Assembly (NCBI GenBank): GCA_963529665.1
Contig: CAUSAG010000001.1
Coordinates: forward strand, 62,001 to 126,000
DNA length: 64,000 nt
Source of the DNA: Kingella_B sp963529665
GTDB taxonomy: Bacteria > Pseudomonadota > Gammaproteobacteria > Burkholderiales > Neisseriaceae
Direction: 5' to 3'
The translations under genes were made by a program, and so were the position numbers. Under the pieces are notes generated by a model. The model was not told the DNA's origin, made no database searches, and saw nothing but the letters and a program-made list of their open reading frames with translations. Below are positions 1 through 8,446 of this stretch, piece by piece. How positions within the stretch are numbered: the stretch's first letter is position 1; the number at the start of each line of letters is the position of its first letter.

Positions 1-1352
1 TTGGTGATGGAAAGCAGCATGATAAACACGGGCTTGCCATCTTGCTCGGCGCGTTTTAGCTCATCGGCGGCATAGCGAAACATATATTCATCGGGGATGC
101 CCCATGTGGCGGAAACGGCTTGTGGATAGCGGGTTTTGATGGTGTTTTCGTCAACGATTTCGTCTGCGCCCAGATGGCGGATAAAGTTGTCAAAATCGCG
201 CCAGCCGCCGTTGCCCGCGGTGATGTACACAATGCGGTAGCCTGCTTTTTTGTAGGGCGTGAACAGGTTGGTGGGGAAGGGTTTGTTTTTGGCGAGCGAT
301 TGGCTGATGTTGTTGCGCGGCGAGCGGATGAAAAAGCGGTGCAGGCTGTCGCTGGTGCCGTCGCCTTCGGACACGAATTTGTGGTACACCCAATCTTGCT
401 GAAAATGGTTTTCCAGGCTGCCTAATAGGTTGCGCTCGGGGCTGTCAAACGCGAGCAAATGAGCGCTCATGCTTTCCATCACGGCAAACACAACATTGGG
501 CTGATGTTGCTCTACGGCAGGGTTTTTGGGCGTGGTGTGGATGAATTGGTTTAAATCGGCGTTGCTGGTTTTTCCGATAAGCTGGCTGATGATTTGCGCG
601 CCTTCGGCTTCGGACACAGGGGCGAAATGGTTGCTGTTGCGGTAGTCGTTCCACGCCCAGCTAATAGACGTGAGCGCGTTGGGCACGAGCTTGTTGATTT
701 GTTGCACGGCGGAAATATACACGGCGGATTGGCGCAGCGGAAATTTGCCAAACGAGCCGCGAATGCCCATCACCAGCGCGATAATCGGCAGCAAAACGAT
801 GGCGAACCACACGCCTTTGGATGCGCTGGTTTGCGGATGAATGCGGCGCGTGCTGCGGTTGAGCAGCCATGTAAACAAGGCGATGGCGGCGATTAAGCCG
901 ATGATGCCACGGATAACGGGGTAGTCTGACCACATGGTTTTAACCACGGCGCGAGTGTCTTCGTCAAACAAGCCAAACATGAATACGTCAAACTGATGCC
1001 CGTACACCGAAAAATAGAACCAGTTGCCTATCGCGGCGGCGGCAACGATGGCGAACAGCACCGCCAATAAGGCAGCCTGAAAACGTTGCCACAGGCGGCT
1101 GGCGGCGGGATGCAGCAGGCTCAACAGCCCCAGCAAAAACGGCAGCGCGATGGTGATGCTGGCGACTTTAATGTCAAACAGCAAGCCTTTGGTGAACAGC
1201 GCGGCGGTTTCCAGATTCGGCTGGCTGCGGATGTTGGCAGGCACAAAATGGCGAAACATCAGCGCGCGCTCGGCGCTAAACACGATAACAATGCTTGCCC
1301 AGAGAATAAACAATTGGCGGATTTGGCTGCGGTAGGCGGAAAGACGGGTCAT
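1..1352 (-). CDS. LTA synthase-family sulfatase/phosphoglycerol transferase, C-terminus outside window
   Basis: This reading frame is open from the ATG at 1352 down to the window edge, giving about 450 codons without a stop. The N-terminal part is a series of membrane segments (for example LFILWASIVIVFSAERALM near residues 14-32 and ALLAVLFAIVAAAAIG near 95-110). The extracytoplasmic catalytic domain follows, with PNVVFAVMESMSAH (metal-ligand Glu) and EGDGTSDS, where the Thr is the expected nucleophile of LtaS-like enzymes. Such enzymes transfer phosphoglycerol or phosphoethanolamine-type groups onto envelope glycans or lipids; the substrate here is unknown. Its ATG overlaps the TGA of the upstream 135-aa membrane protein gene by 4 bp, so the two are probably co-translated. 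A second, divergent family member lies at 42727-44592. Confidence 0.85.
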   Translation of the reverse strand, partial: MTRLSAYRSQIRQLFILWASIVIVFSAERALMFRHFVPANIRSQPNLETAALFTKGLLFDIKVASITIALPFLLGLLSLLHPAASRLWQRFQAALLAVLFAIVAAAAIGNWFYFSVYGHQFDVFMFGLFDEDTRAVVKTMWSDYPVIRGIIGLIAAIALFTWLLNRSTRRIHPQTSASKGVWFAIVLLPIIALVMGIRGSFGKFPLRQSAVYISAVQQINKLVPNALTSISWAWNDYRNSNHFAPVSEAEGAQIISQLIGKTSNADLNQFIHTTPKNPAVEQHQPNVVFAVMESMSAHLLAFDSPERNLLGSLENHFQQDWVYHKFVSEGDGTSDSLHRFFIRSPRNNISQSLAKNKPFPTNLFTPYKKAGYRIVYITAGNGGWRDFDNFIRHLGADEIVDENTIKTRYPQAVSATWGIPDEYMFRYAADELKRAEQDGKPVFIMLLSIT

Positions 1353-1756
1353 GGTTTCAGGCTGCCTTTGGGGAGAAACAGGGATAGGATAAGGCTGGCA
1401 ACGGCGCCGATGGCGGCGAACAGGATAACAGCGTCATACATGCGGTTGCGGATGAGGAAGACAATCATAAAAATATATAAACCGCTGGCAACGGCGCCGA
1501 TGGCGCTGGCAATCAGGCTGCTGCTGGGGCTGCGATAGCGGCGCAAGGCGGCAAGGACAATGCCTGTGAACAGCGCGGCGGGCAATCCAACGAGCGCGCT
1601 GCCCCAAAGCAGGGTAAACAAGCCGTGTAGGGTGGGCGTTCCGTTGCAGTCGTCGCCGGGGATTAGGCAGCTGGCAATGAAAAACAACACGCCGCCAAGC
1701 ACGCCGCCGAACAGGGCATAAAGCAGAATGGTGCGTAGATAAGGATAGCGAGACAT
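1349..1756 (-). CDS. Small four-helix membrane protein of unknown function
   Basis: The 135-aa product has four predicted membrane helices, at about residues 9-32, 45-71, 78-102 and 110-129. Helices 3 and 4 share the peptide AIGAVAS, reflecting a near-perfect 21-bp direct repeat in the DNA near 1395 and 1489. I recognise no family. The start is supported by AAAGGA about 8 bases upstream on the minus strand. The gene overlaps the sulfatase start (ATGA), which suggests a two-gene operon acting on the envelope, perhaps as an accessory subunit. That role is inference from position only. Confidence 0.75.
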   Translation of the reverse strand: MSRYPYLRTILLYALFGGVLGGVLFFIASCLIPGDDCNGTPTLHGLFTLLWGSALVGLPAALFTGIVLAALRRYRSPSSSLIASAIGAVASGLYIFMIVFLIRNRMYDAVILFAAIGAVASLILSLFLPKGSLKP

Positions 1757-1781
1757 GGTTTTTCCTTTACTTTATCGGCAG

Positions 1782-1840
1782 AGTGCGTAGCGAAGCGCGT
1801 TTTAGCTTCGCAACTTCGCTTCGCTACGCAGGCTGCCTGA
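1782..1840. repeat. Palindromic TTAGCTTCGC-type repeat joined to a DUS
   Basis: GCGTAGCGAAGCG is followed by its mirror CTTCGCTACGC, giving a hairpin that ends in a DUS. Related AGCTTCGCTGAAA pieces, also joined to a DUS, occur near 7160, 8330, 41219 and 49524. It lies between serB and the small membrane protein gene and could act as a terminator for serB. Confidence 0.55.
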
Positions 1841-1850
1841 TCATCCGAAA

Positions 1851-2690
1851 TCATGTAAACAATCGCCGCACCGCTTCCCAGCCGTGATGGCTAATCGCCG
1901 CGGTGGCAGCGGCTTGGGTTTTGGGCTTGGCATGATACGCCACGCCAAAGCCAGCGGCTTGCAGCATGGGGATGTCGTTTGCGCCATCGCCAATCGCCAA
2001 AACCTGCTCACGCGTTGCGCCGATGGCTTGGCGATATTGGTTGAGCAAATTGGCTTTGGCTTGCGCGTCAATCACATCGCCCAACACCTTGCCCGTGAGC
2101 TTGCCATCGGCAATTTCCAGCTGGTTGGCAAACGCCCAATCCAGCCCCAAGCGGCTTTGCAGGCGGTTGGTGAAATAGGTAAAGCCGCCCGACACCAGCA
2201 AAAATCGGATGCCATGCGCTTGGCAATCGCGGATAAATTCTTCCGCGCCTTGCGCCAGTTGCAGCTTGTGTTCATACACTTCGGCAAGCTGGTTTTCAGG
2301 CTGCCCTTTGAGCAGGGCAACGCGCTCCCGCAGCGATTGTTCAAAGTCCAATTCGCCTTGCATGGCGCGTTCGGTGATTTCGGCGATTTGGTCTTTTAGC
2401 CCCGCGCCATCGGCGATTTCGTCAATGCACTCGATGGTGATTAAGGTGCTGTCCATATCGCTGACCACCAGTTTCAACGCAGAAAACGGCGTGTCGGGGA
2501 TTAGGGCGTAGTCAATTTGCTGTTGCTGAAATTCGGCGGCGGCTGCGGCGGGCAGACGGGGGTAATCGCCATGAGTGGGCAGGCGCAGGATGTCGTTAGG
2601 CAGCGTGGCGGGCAGGTCAAAATAGTGGCGGCTGATGGGCAGCGCGGCGCGGGCGAGGTGGGACGATTGCAGGATAAGGGTTTGGGGCAT
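1851..2690 (-). CDS. serB: Phosphoserine phosphatase SerB
   Basis: This HAD-superfamily enzyme hydrolyses phosphoserine to serine, the last step of serine biosynthesis. The 279-aa protein has HAD motif I as SDMDSTLI near residue 78, the helix-rich cap with ECIDEIADGAG, the motif II serine in LLVSGGFTYF, and the motif III/IV loop GDGANDIPML. The start at 2690 (MPQTLIL) is chosen because the longer reading frame to 2762 is made of a palindromic repeat and a DUS. An N-terminal extension of about 75 residues precedes the HAD core, as in proteobacterial SerB. A DUS in frame encodes the KGQPENQ segment. It lies apart from other serine genes. Confidence 0.95.
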   Translation of the reverse strand: MPQTLILQSSHLARAALPISRHYFDLPATLPNDILRLPTHGDYPRLPAAAAAEFQQQQIDYALIPDTPFSALKLVVSDMDSTLITIECIDEIADGAGLKDQIAEITERAMQGELDFEQSLRERVALLKGQPENQLAEVYEHKLQLAQGAEEFIRDCQAHGIRFLLVSGGFTYFTNRLQSRLGLDWAFANQLEIADGKLTGKVLGDVIDAQAKANLLNQYRQAIGATREQVLAIGDGANDIPMLQAAGFGVAYHAKPKTQAAATAAISHHGWEAVRRLFT

Positions 2691-3012
2691 GATGGGTATG
2701 AAGGGATTGCGGGGATGAGGCAGCCTGAAATCTAACATGGAGCGGCGACGGCTCGTCGCCAAATAGTTGATTCAACATGATTGGGTTGATTGAAAATAGG
2801 TCGGCGAGCCGTTGATGCTCCATTGGTTGCAGGGTTGGCGAAGGTTTCGGATTTTGGGGAATAGGCAGCCTGAAAAGGGATAGGGCGTTTCAGGCTGCCT
2901 TTGGGGTTGGCAAACAAGGGCGCATGATTTTTTGCCATGCACTCTACGCCGTATATTTAAAACGCTAAGGCAGCCCGAAACCGCAAAAATGGTTTTCAGG
3001 CTGCCTGTGCGC
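2691..3012. repeat. Intergenic region with paired palindromes and DUS (serB-trxB)
   Basis: No gene is seen. A palindrome GGCGACGGCTCGTCGCC at about 2745-2761 and a diverged inverted partner (GGCGAGCCGTTGATGCTCC, about 2802-2820) bracket an AT-rich stretch, resembling a small element with inverted ends. DUS copies lie near 2721, 2867 and 2890. A near-DUS and a DUS (2968-3005) form an inverted pair just after trxB and probably terminate it. Confidence 0.65.
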
Positions 3013-3960
3013 TTATGCCTGACTATCCAGCCAGCGTTCCGCATCCAACGCCGCTTGGCAACCGCTTGCCGCGCTGGTAATTGCTTGGCGATACACATGG
3101 TCTTTCACATCGCCCGCCGCCCACACGCCGTCAATATTGGTTGCGCCTGTGTTGCCATCGTTGCCACCGCGCGTAATCAAATAGCCCGTGGCATCCATGT
3201 CTAGCTGCCCTTTGAAAATTTCGGTGTTGGGCTGGTGTCCAATGGCGATGAACACGCCTTTCACCGCGATGTCTTCGCTGCTGCCGTCGTTTTTTTGCAA
3301 ACGCGCACCTGTTACGCCCGCATCGTCGCCCAAAATTTCGGCAAGCTGGGCATTGGTTTTCAGGATGATTTTGCCTTCGTCCACGCGCTTCATCAGCTTG
3401 TCCACCATGATTTTTTCCGCGCGGAAAGTGTCGCGGCGATGAATCAGGGTAACGGTGCGGGCGATGTTGGCAAGATACAAGGCTTCTTCCACCGCCGTGT
3501 TGCCGCCACCCACCACGGCAACGTCTTGCCCCTTATAGAAAAAACCATCGCAAGTGGCACAAGCTGACACGCCGCGCCCTGCAAAAGTCTCTTCGCTGGG
3601 CAAGCCCAAATATTTGGCAGACGCGCCTGTTGCCACAATCAGCGCATCGCAAGTGTATTCGCCCATGTCGCCTTTGAGCGTGAATGGGCGGCGTTGCAAG
3701 TCCACGCTGTTGATTTGGTCAAACACAATTTGCGTGCCAAAGCGTTCAGCGTGTTTCAAAAATTGCTCCATCAATTCAGTCCCTTGCACGCCATCGGGAA
3801 ACGGTGGGTAGTTGTCCACTTCGGTGGTGGTCATCAGCTGCCCGCCTTGCGCCATGCCTGTGATGATAACGGGCTGCAAGTTGGCGCGCGCGGCGTAAAT
3901 AGCGGCGGTGTAGCCAGCAGGGCCCGAGCCGAGAATGATGAGTTTGTGGTGTTGGGTCAT
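3013..3960 (-). CDS. trxB: Thioredoxin reductase
   Basis: This FAD enzyme reduces thioredoxin with NADPH in the cytoplasm. The 315-aa length is normal for low-molecular-weight bacterial TrxB. It shows the FAD Rossmann motif GSGPAGYTAAIYAA at residues 11-24, the redox-active CATC at 134-137, a second nucleotide motif GGGNTAVEEA for NADPH, and the C-terminal FAD-contacting segment DGVWAAGDVKD followed by YRQAITSAASGC. The next gene upstream is trpS on the same strand, about 120 bp away with DUS copies between, so a shared transcript is possible but not shown. Confidence 0.97.
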   Translation of the reverse strand: MTQHHKLIILGSGPAGYTAAIYAARANLQPVIITGMAQGGQLMTTTEVDNYPPFPDGVQGTELMEQFLKHAERFGTQIVFDQINSVDLQRRPFTLKGDMGEYTCDALIVATGASAKYLGLPSEETFAGRGVSACATCDGFFYKGQDVAVVGGGNTAVEEALYLANIARTVTLIHRRDTFRAEKIMVDKLMKRVDEGKIILKTNAQLAEILGDDAGVTGARLQKNDGSSEDIAVKGVFIAIGHQPNTEIFKGQLDMDATGYLITRGGNDGNTGATNIDGVWAAGDVKDHVYRQAITSAASGCQAALDAERWLDSQA

Positions 3961-4080
3961 TTGGGGTTTCCTTGTAAACGATTGGGTTTAAATGATTTTC
4001 GGTTTTCAGGCTGCCTTGATGGTGTGTGCAAAGGCAGCCTGAAAATGGGTTAAGCAACAATATAAAAGGCAGCCTGAAAC

Positions 4081-5088
4081 CTATTTCAGCGTGCGAATGC
4101 CCACCGCTTCTTTGGCTTCTGCCAACAATTCCCGCGCTTCGGTTCGCGCTTTGGCTGCGCCTGCTTGCAAAATATCTTCAATGCGCGAAGGGTTGGCGAT
4201 TAAGTCGTTGTACACATCGGTTTTATCGTCCAACTCCGCGCCGATTTTGGTGGCAAGCAGTTTTTTAGCTTCGCCCCATGCCAAACCTTCGTTGAGCATT
4301 TTTTCAAATTCGCGGGTTTCTTCGGGCGTGCTAAATGCTTGATAAATTTCAAACAATGGGCTTTCGTCTTTTTGCTTGGGTTCACCTGGTTCTTTTAGAT
4401 TGGTTACGATTTTGTTGACCGATTTTTGCCGCTGCTTAGGCGTTTGAAACAGCGGGATGGTGTTGCCATAGGATTTGGACATTTTGCGCCCATCCAGCCC
4501 TACCAGTAGCTGCACGTTTTCGTCAATCGTCGCTTCGGGCAACACAAAAATCTCCTTGCCAAAGCGATGGTTAAAGCGTTGGGCGATGTCGCGTGCCATT
4601 TCAACGTGTTGGATTTGATCGCGTCCAACGGGAATGCTGTTGGCTTTGAACATGAGAATATCGGCGGTCATCAGGATGGGGTAGCTGTATAGCCCCATTT
4701 CAATTTCGTAGTCAGGGTCTTGATTTTCGGCGATATTTTTGTCCACGGCGGCTTTGTAGGCATGGGCGCGGTTCATCAAGCCTTTGGCGGTGATGCAGGT
4801 GAGAATCCAGTTGAGTTCTAGGATTTCGGGGATGTCGGATTGGCGATAGAAGGTGGTGCGTTCGGTGTCCAAACCGCAGGCGAGCCAGGTGGCGGCAACA
4901 GCGCGGGTGGATTCGGCGATCATTTCGGGATCGTGGCATTTGATGATACCGTGGTAGTTGGCAAGAAAGAGATAGGATTGAGCGTTGTCTTGGGCTGCGG
5001 AGCGAATGGCGGGGCGAATGGCGCCAACGTAGTTGCCAAGGTGGGGGATGCCTGTGGTGGTTACGCCTGTGAGAATGCGGTGGGTCAT
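4081..5088 (-). CDS. trpS: Tryptophanyl-tRNA synthetase
   Basis: This class I synthetase charges tRNA-Trp. The 335-aa protein has the HIGH-type motif as GIPHLGNYVG at residues 13-22 and the KMSKS loop as GRKMSKSYGN near residue 200. The AHAYKAAVD and GLYSYPILMTADIL segments are typical of bacterial TrpS. No leader peptide or T-box is visible upstream. The gene is divergent from grxD, and the short gap between them holds a DUS and a TATAAT box for grxD. Confidence 0.97.
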   Translation of the reverse strand: MTHRILTGVTTTGIPHLGNYVGAIRPAIRSAAQDNAQSYLFLANYHGIIKCHDPEMIAESTRAVAATWLACGLDTERTTFYRQSDIPEILELNWILTCITAKGLMNRAHAYKAAVDKNIAENQDPDYEIEMGLYSYPILMTADILMFKANSIPVGRDQIQHVEMARDIAQRFNHRFGKEIFVLPEATIDENVQLLVGLDGRKMSKSYGNTIPLFQTPKQRQKSVNKIVTNLKEPGEPKQKDESPLFEIYQAFSTPEETREFEKMLNEGLAWGEAKKLLATKIGAELDDKTDVYNDLIANPSRIEDILQAGAAKARTEARELLAEAKEAVGIRTLK

Positions 5089-5124
5089 GGGTGTCCTAAG
5101 TTTTGTTAAAAATAGGGGTAAATC

Positions 5125-5156
5125 TTAACACAGGCAGCCTGAAAAATCGCTATAAT
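5125..5156 (+). promoter_or_regulatory. Probable sigma-70 promoter of grxD
   Basis: A perfect TATAAT at 5151-5156 lies 36 bp before the grxD start. The best upstream hexamer is TTAACA at 5125-5130, with a rather long 20-bp spacer, so the -35 assignment is weak. A DUS sits between the two boxes. Confidence 0.5.
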
Positions 5157-5191
5157 CGCGGTTTTTTCACACCCTATCAAAGGACACACCA

Positions 5192-5509
5192 ATGAGCATT
5201 CAAGAACAAATTAAAGAAGTGGTTACCACTCATCCGATTGTTTTGTTTATGAAAGGTACTAAGCAGTTTCCGCAATGTGGTTTTTCATCACGCGCGGTGC
5301 AGATTTTGAAAGCGGCGGGCTGTGAGAGCTTTGCAACTGTTAATGTGCTGGAAAATGATGAAGTGCGCCAAGGCATTAAGGAATACAGCAATTGGCCGAC
5401 TATTCCGCAGCTTTATGTGAAGGGCGAATTTGTGGGCGGCGCGGACATTTTGGCGGAAATGTTTGAAGCGGGAGAATTGCAGGAGTTGCTGCAATCGGTT
5501 GAAGCGTAA
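5192..5509 (+). CDS. grxD: Monothiol glutaredoxin (Grx4/GrxD type)
   Basis: Monothiol CGFS glutaredoxins bind and carry 2Fe-2S clusters and take part in iron homeostasis. The 105-aa protein has the CGFS motif at residues 29-32 (FPQCGFSSRAVQIL), the TIPQLYV cis-Pro motif and GEFVGGADI for glutathione binding. AAAGGA lies 8-13 bases before the ATG. It stands alone with its own promoter and is followed by a DUS pair and a hairpin terminator. Confidence 0.96.
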   Translation: MSIQEQIKEVVTTHPIVLFMKGTKQFPQCGFSSRAVQILKAAGCESFATVNVLENDEVRQGIKEYSNWPTIPQLYVKGEFVGGADILAEMFEAGELQELLQSVEA

Positions 5510-5827
5510 GCGTTAATTGATTTTGTGGATTGGGTTTCAGGCTGCCTTTAAGAGAATCTTTGGGGCAGCCTGAAATCTCATTTATCTGGCAAAAACCGTT
5601 TGGCTTATGGTCAAGCGGTTTTGTTTTTTCAGGCTGCTTTTGATGTTGGTAATCGTGTGTCTTATGCTTATGTTTGTAAACATAATAGGCAGCCTGGAAA
5701 TGAGGGGAGGGGTTTTCAGGCTGCCTAATTATTGTAAGTGCGATGTCGTTTAATGCGTGATTGGCGATGAGCCGTCGCCGCTCTATTGTGGGCAGCCTGA
5801 AACGTGTGAAATATGTTTTCAGGCTGC
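5510..5827. repeat. Intergenic region between grxD and the FAD oxidoreductase
   Basis: Beyond the terminator, the stretch holds six or so DUS copies and one copy of the palindrome family (GGCGATGAGCCGTCGCC at about 5762-5778). No coding sequence is supported; the minus-strand reading frame here is low-complexity and made of these repeats. Confidence 0.6.
5534..5628 (+). terminator. DUS inverted pair plus hairpin after grxD
   Basis: Two DUS in opposite orientation (5534-5575) form a hairpin. A second hairpin at 5592-5622 (AAAACCG and CGGTTTT arms) is followed by a run of T. Together they should end grxD transcription. Confidence 0.65.
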
Positions 5828-7525
5828 CTATCGTTTGCCGAGTATGCGTTGGGCGGCTGCTACGCCCCACCATGCGGCTTCTTCAAACACGGAGTAGCCG
5901 CTTAAATCGCTGTGGGCGAAGTGCAGGCGGGATTGGTGTTGGCGCAGGGTGAGCAGTGTGGGCTGGGTGAGATAGCCTGCGCTGGGGACGCTCATGGCGT
6001 GGGCGCGGACGGTGATGTCTACATGGACGACGTGTTGCCAGAATTTTTTGCCGTATGCGGTGAGCAGGTCTTGGGCGGCGATGTCTAGTAGGTCGCGGGG
6101 GGCAGCGCTGAGCAGTTGGCGGCGGACGTTGGCTGGGCTGTCGTGGTTGAGCGCGGTGTAGGCGGTGAAGAGGGTGTGGCTGGGGCGGGCGACGTGGAGG
6201 TGTTGGTGGCTGGCGACGACGTAGCCTAGCCCTTGGCTGCCGTAGATGATGTTGTCCCATGCGAGTTCGCTGCGCTTGGGCTCGGCGGGGAAACTGTGTA
6301 GCACGAAATTGCTGATGAGCCACGGGGCGGATGGGGGCAGCCTGAAATCGGGGGCGAAGCCGTAGCGCTGGGGGTTTTGGATGATGCGTTGGGCGATGTT
6401 GAGCGGCATGGCGCAAATGACGTTTTGGGCGCGGATGCTGCGTGTGTCGCCTGTGTGGATGTGGCGCAGGGTGATGCGAACGTGGTCGCTGTGTTCGGCG
6501 ATGTGGCTAGCGATGTAGGGATAGCTTTCAGGCTGCTTATAGGTGAGTTCGCGCTGGTCGGGCAGCTGTGGGCGGCTTTGGATTTGGGCGTGGGCGCGGA
6601 TGGCTTCGGATAGGTGGTTTAAGCCGTCTGGCCATGTGAGCACGGGGGCGTGTTCGTTGCCGCGGGCGGCGAAGTAGTGCAGCCCTGCGTAGGCGGAAAC
6701 GTGGGCGATGCCTTGCCCGTAATCGTCGCGGCAGCAGTAATCCAGATACCAAAGCAGGCGGGGGGATTGGTAGCCTTGTTCGGCGAGCCAGCCTGCAAAG
6801 GTTTGGCGGTCTAACTCGCGCCATTGGGCATCTTGCGATGATAGGGCGATGGGGATGGCGAAGATTTTTCGCCCGTCGCTGCCGCGGGCGTGCAGCAGTT
6901 GGGCGATTAGGGCGAAGAAACGGCGGGTGTCGGGGTCGTGCGGCTGGGGGATAATGCCGTATTGCCATGCGCCGTTGATGAGCAGGCGTTCATCGGGGGC
7001 GTTTACCAAATCGGTGTCGCGGTAGATGGGGTTGCCTGCGCCATCGAAGCCTTCGATGATGCCCAAATCGGCAAGCATTTGGCGGATGTGGCTGCTTTCG
7101 GCGGAGGGCTGGGCAAGGTAGTGCGCGCCGCTGGGGGCGATAAGCGGCGGTTCGCTGCTTGCGCTCGTTTTAGCTTCGCTGAAATTCGCTTTACTCATTT
7201 TCAGGCTGCCTGAATAGGCATAGGCGGCGTTGTTGCCATTGCGTTCCAAGCCATCGGCGATGCAGAAATTGGTGTAGCCGTTGCGCGCCAAATACCACGC
7301 GGCGGAAAGCGCGGCGGCTCCGCTGCCCAAAATCAGCGTTTCGCAAACGTGTTCGCGGCTGGGGGTGGCGTTGAGCTGTTGGTCGCGCAGCAGATGGGCA
7401 AGCGGCAAGCCGACTTTGTTTACGCTGATGCTGGGCGGGCGCGAAAGATAGCGATAGCCCAGCCATGATGCGGAAGCGGCGGTGGCAAGGGTGGCGGTGG
7501 TTTGCAAGAATTGGCGGCGGTTCAT
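5828..7525 (-). CDS. Tat-signal FAD-dependent oxidoreductase (amine oxidase-like)
   Basis: The 565-aa product begins MNRRQFLQTTATLATAA, a twin-arginine signal, so a folded cofactor-loaded periplasmic enzyme is likely. An FAD Rossmann motif LILGSGAAALSAAWYLARNG follows near residues 65-84. The rest resembles NAD(P)-binding FAD oxidoreductases of the flavin amine oxidase type, with a C-terminal YSVFEEAAWWGVAAAQRIL FAD-contact segment; the substrate is unknown. A segment near residues 104-127 (GSLKMSKANFSEAKTSA) is encoded by a dispersed intergenic repeat joined to a DUS, so a repeat appears to have entered the gene in frame. No signal-linked partner gene is adjacent. Confidence 0.72.
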   Translation of the reverse strand: MNRRQFLQTTATLATAASASWLGYRYLSRPPSISVNKVGLPLAHLLRDQQLNATPSREHVCETLILGSGAAALSAAWYLARNGYTNFCIADGLERNGNNAAYAYSGSLKMSKANFSEAKTSASSEPPLIAPSGAHYLAQPSAESSHIRQMLADLGIIEGFDGAGNPIYRDTDLVNAPDERLLINGAWQYGIIPQPHDPDTRRFFALIAQLLHARGSDGRKIFAIPIALSSQDAQWRELDRQTFAGWLAEQGYQSPRLLWYLDYCCRDDYGQGIAHVSAYAGLHYFAARGNEHAPVLTWPDGLNHLSEAIRAHAQIQSRPQLPDQRELTYKQPESYPYIASHIAEHSDHVRITLRHIHTGDTRSIRAQNVICAMPLNIAQRIIQNPQRYGFAPDFRLPPSAPWLISNFVLHSFPAEPKRSELAWDNIIYGSQGLGYVVASHQHLHVARPSHTLFTAYTALNHDSPANVRRQLLSAAPRDLLDIAAQDLLTAYGKKFWQHVVHVDITVRAHAMSVPSAGYLTQPTLLTLRQHQSRLHFAHSDLSGYSVFEEAAWWGVAAAQRILGKR

Positions 7526-7763
7526 GGCGGATGTTCAGGCAGCCTGAAAACAAGAAAAGCGGATTTTACAATGGTTGGGCAATCTTTATCCGCTTTCGCC
7601 TTGCCAACGCGCGTTTCAGGCTGCCTTATGCCTTTCTTTTATATCTTTTAGAATGCCGCAAGGCATAATCAATATTCAAAAACATTCTTGGAAAACGAAA
7701 TTTCAAAAGACTATGATTGCGCCGCATTGCAGCCCTGATAAACCCAATACAAGGAACACAATC

Positions 7764-8264
7764 ATGTCTAAACAACTGCTTTTTACCGTATCCGATAGCA
7801 CCCCGCTTGCCGAGCTTTATCAACGCCTAAGCCAAGGCATTGACATCATTGAGCAAAACATCGCCCATGCGCACAAACGCGCCCTGCCCACCGTTAAACA
7901 AGCGATTGACCACCTGCGCCGCTTTGTATCAGGCGAATTGGGCACAGACGAGGGTGCCAAATTATGGTTCAAAAAACTCACCAAACTTGCCGAAGAAGTG
8001 GGCGATATGAACGCTACCCAATCGGCTTATATTTTGGCTGCCGCAGAAGTTGCCCACGCCGCATCGCACATGGGGCATGTAAACATGGCGCTTAGCCGTG
8101 GCGCTCGCACCACAGCCGATGCCGAATATGTGAAACTGCAAACCGCCTATGTGAACTTTGCGTTTAAAGGCGTGGATGAATTTCTCGCGCTGGCGGATGG
8201 CAAAATTCAACCCAATTTTGCGTTTAACGATGAAGTTGTCGCAGAAGAAGCCATCGCAGCGTGA
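7764..8264 (+). CDS. Small helical protein, paralog A of a pair flanking a chorismatase-like gene
   Basis: The 166-aa product starts at the ATG at 7764, preceded by AAGGA. It is predicted all-helical. It shares a long motif with the 143-aa product at 9678: SGEL-x-D-x-G-x-K-x-W-F, then EEV-x-DM, Q-x-AYILA-x-AE, HAA-x-H-x-GH, ALSRG-x-RT. The clustered Glu, Asp and His (AEVAHAASHMGH) could bind metal, but no known metal family is recognised. I do not recognise the family. Together with the Rid-fold gene between them, the pair looks like one functional unit. Confidence 0.75.
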   Translation: MSKQLLFTVSDSTPLAELYQRLSQGIDIIEQNIAHAHKRALPTVKQAIDHLRRFVSGELGTDEGAKLWFKKLTKLAEEVGDMNATQSAYILAAAEVAHAASHMGHVNMALSRGARTTADAEYVKLQTAYVNFAFKGVDEFLALADGKIQPNFAFNDEVVAEEAIAA

Positions 8265-8446
8265 GCCAATATTTTCAGGCTGCCTTGGGTGATTGCACTA
8301 CGCCAAAGGCAGCCTGAAAACAAGCAACGTGAGTTTCAGCGAAGCCAAAACCGCAGCTTCAACGAAATTAAAACGAGTAAAACATTTTCAGGCTGCCTAA
8401 AACAATACCCCCCAATCCCAATCGCCAATCCAAAAGGAGCTTCCCC
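8265..8446. repeat. DUS pair and AGCTTCGC-type repeat
   Basis: A DUS inverted pair (8272-8321) follows paralog A and may attenuate transcription. A GTTTCAGCGAAGCC-type repeat and a further DUS (near 8387) follow before the next start, which has AAGGAGC as its Shine-Dalgarno. Confidence 0.5.

Noticed and set aside
2691..2762. Upstream extension of serB
   Set aside because: The extra residues come from a palindromic repeat and a DUS; MPQTLIL is the better start.
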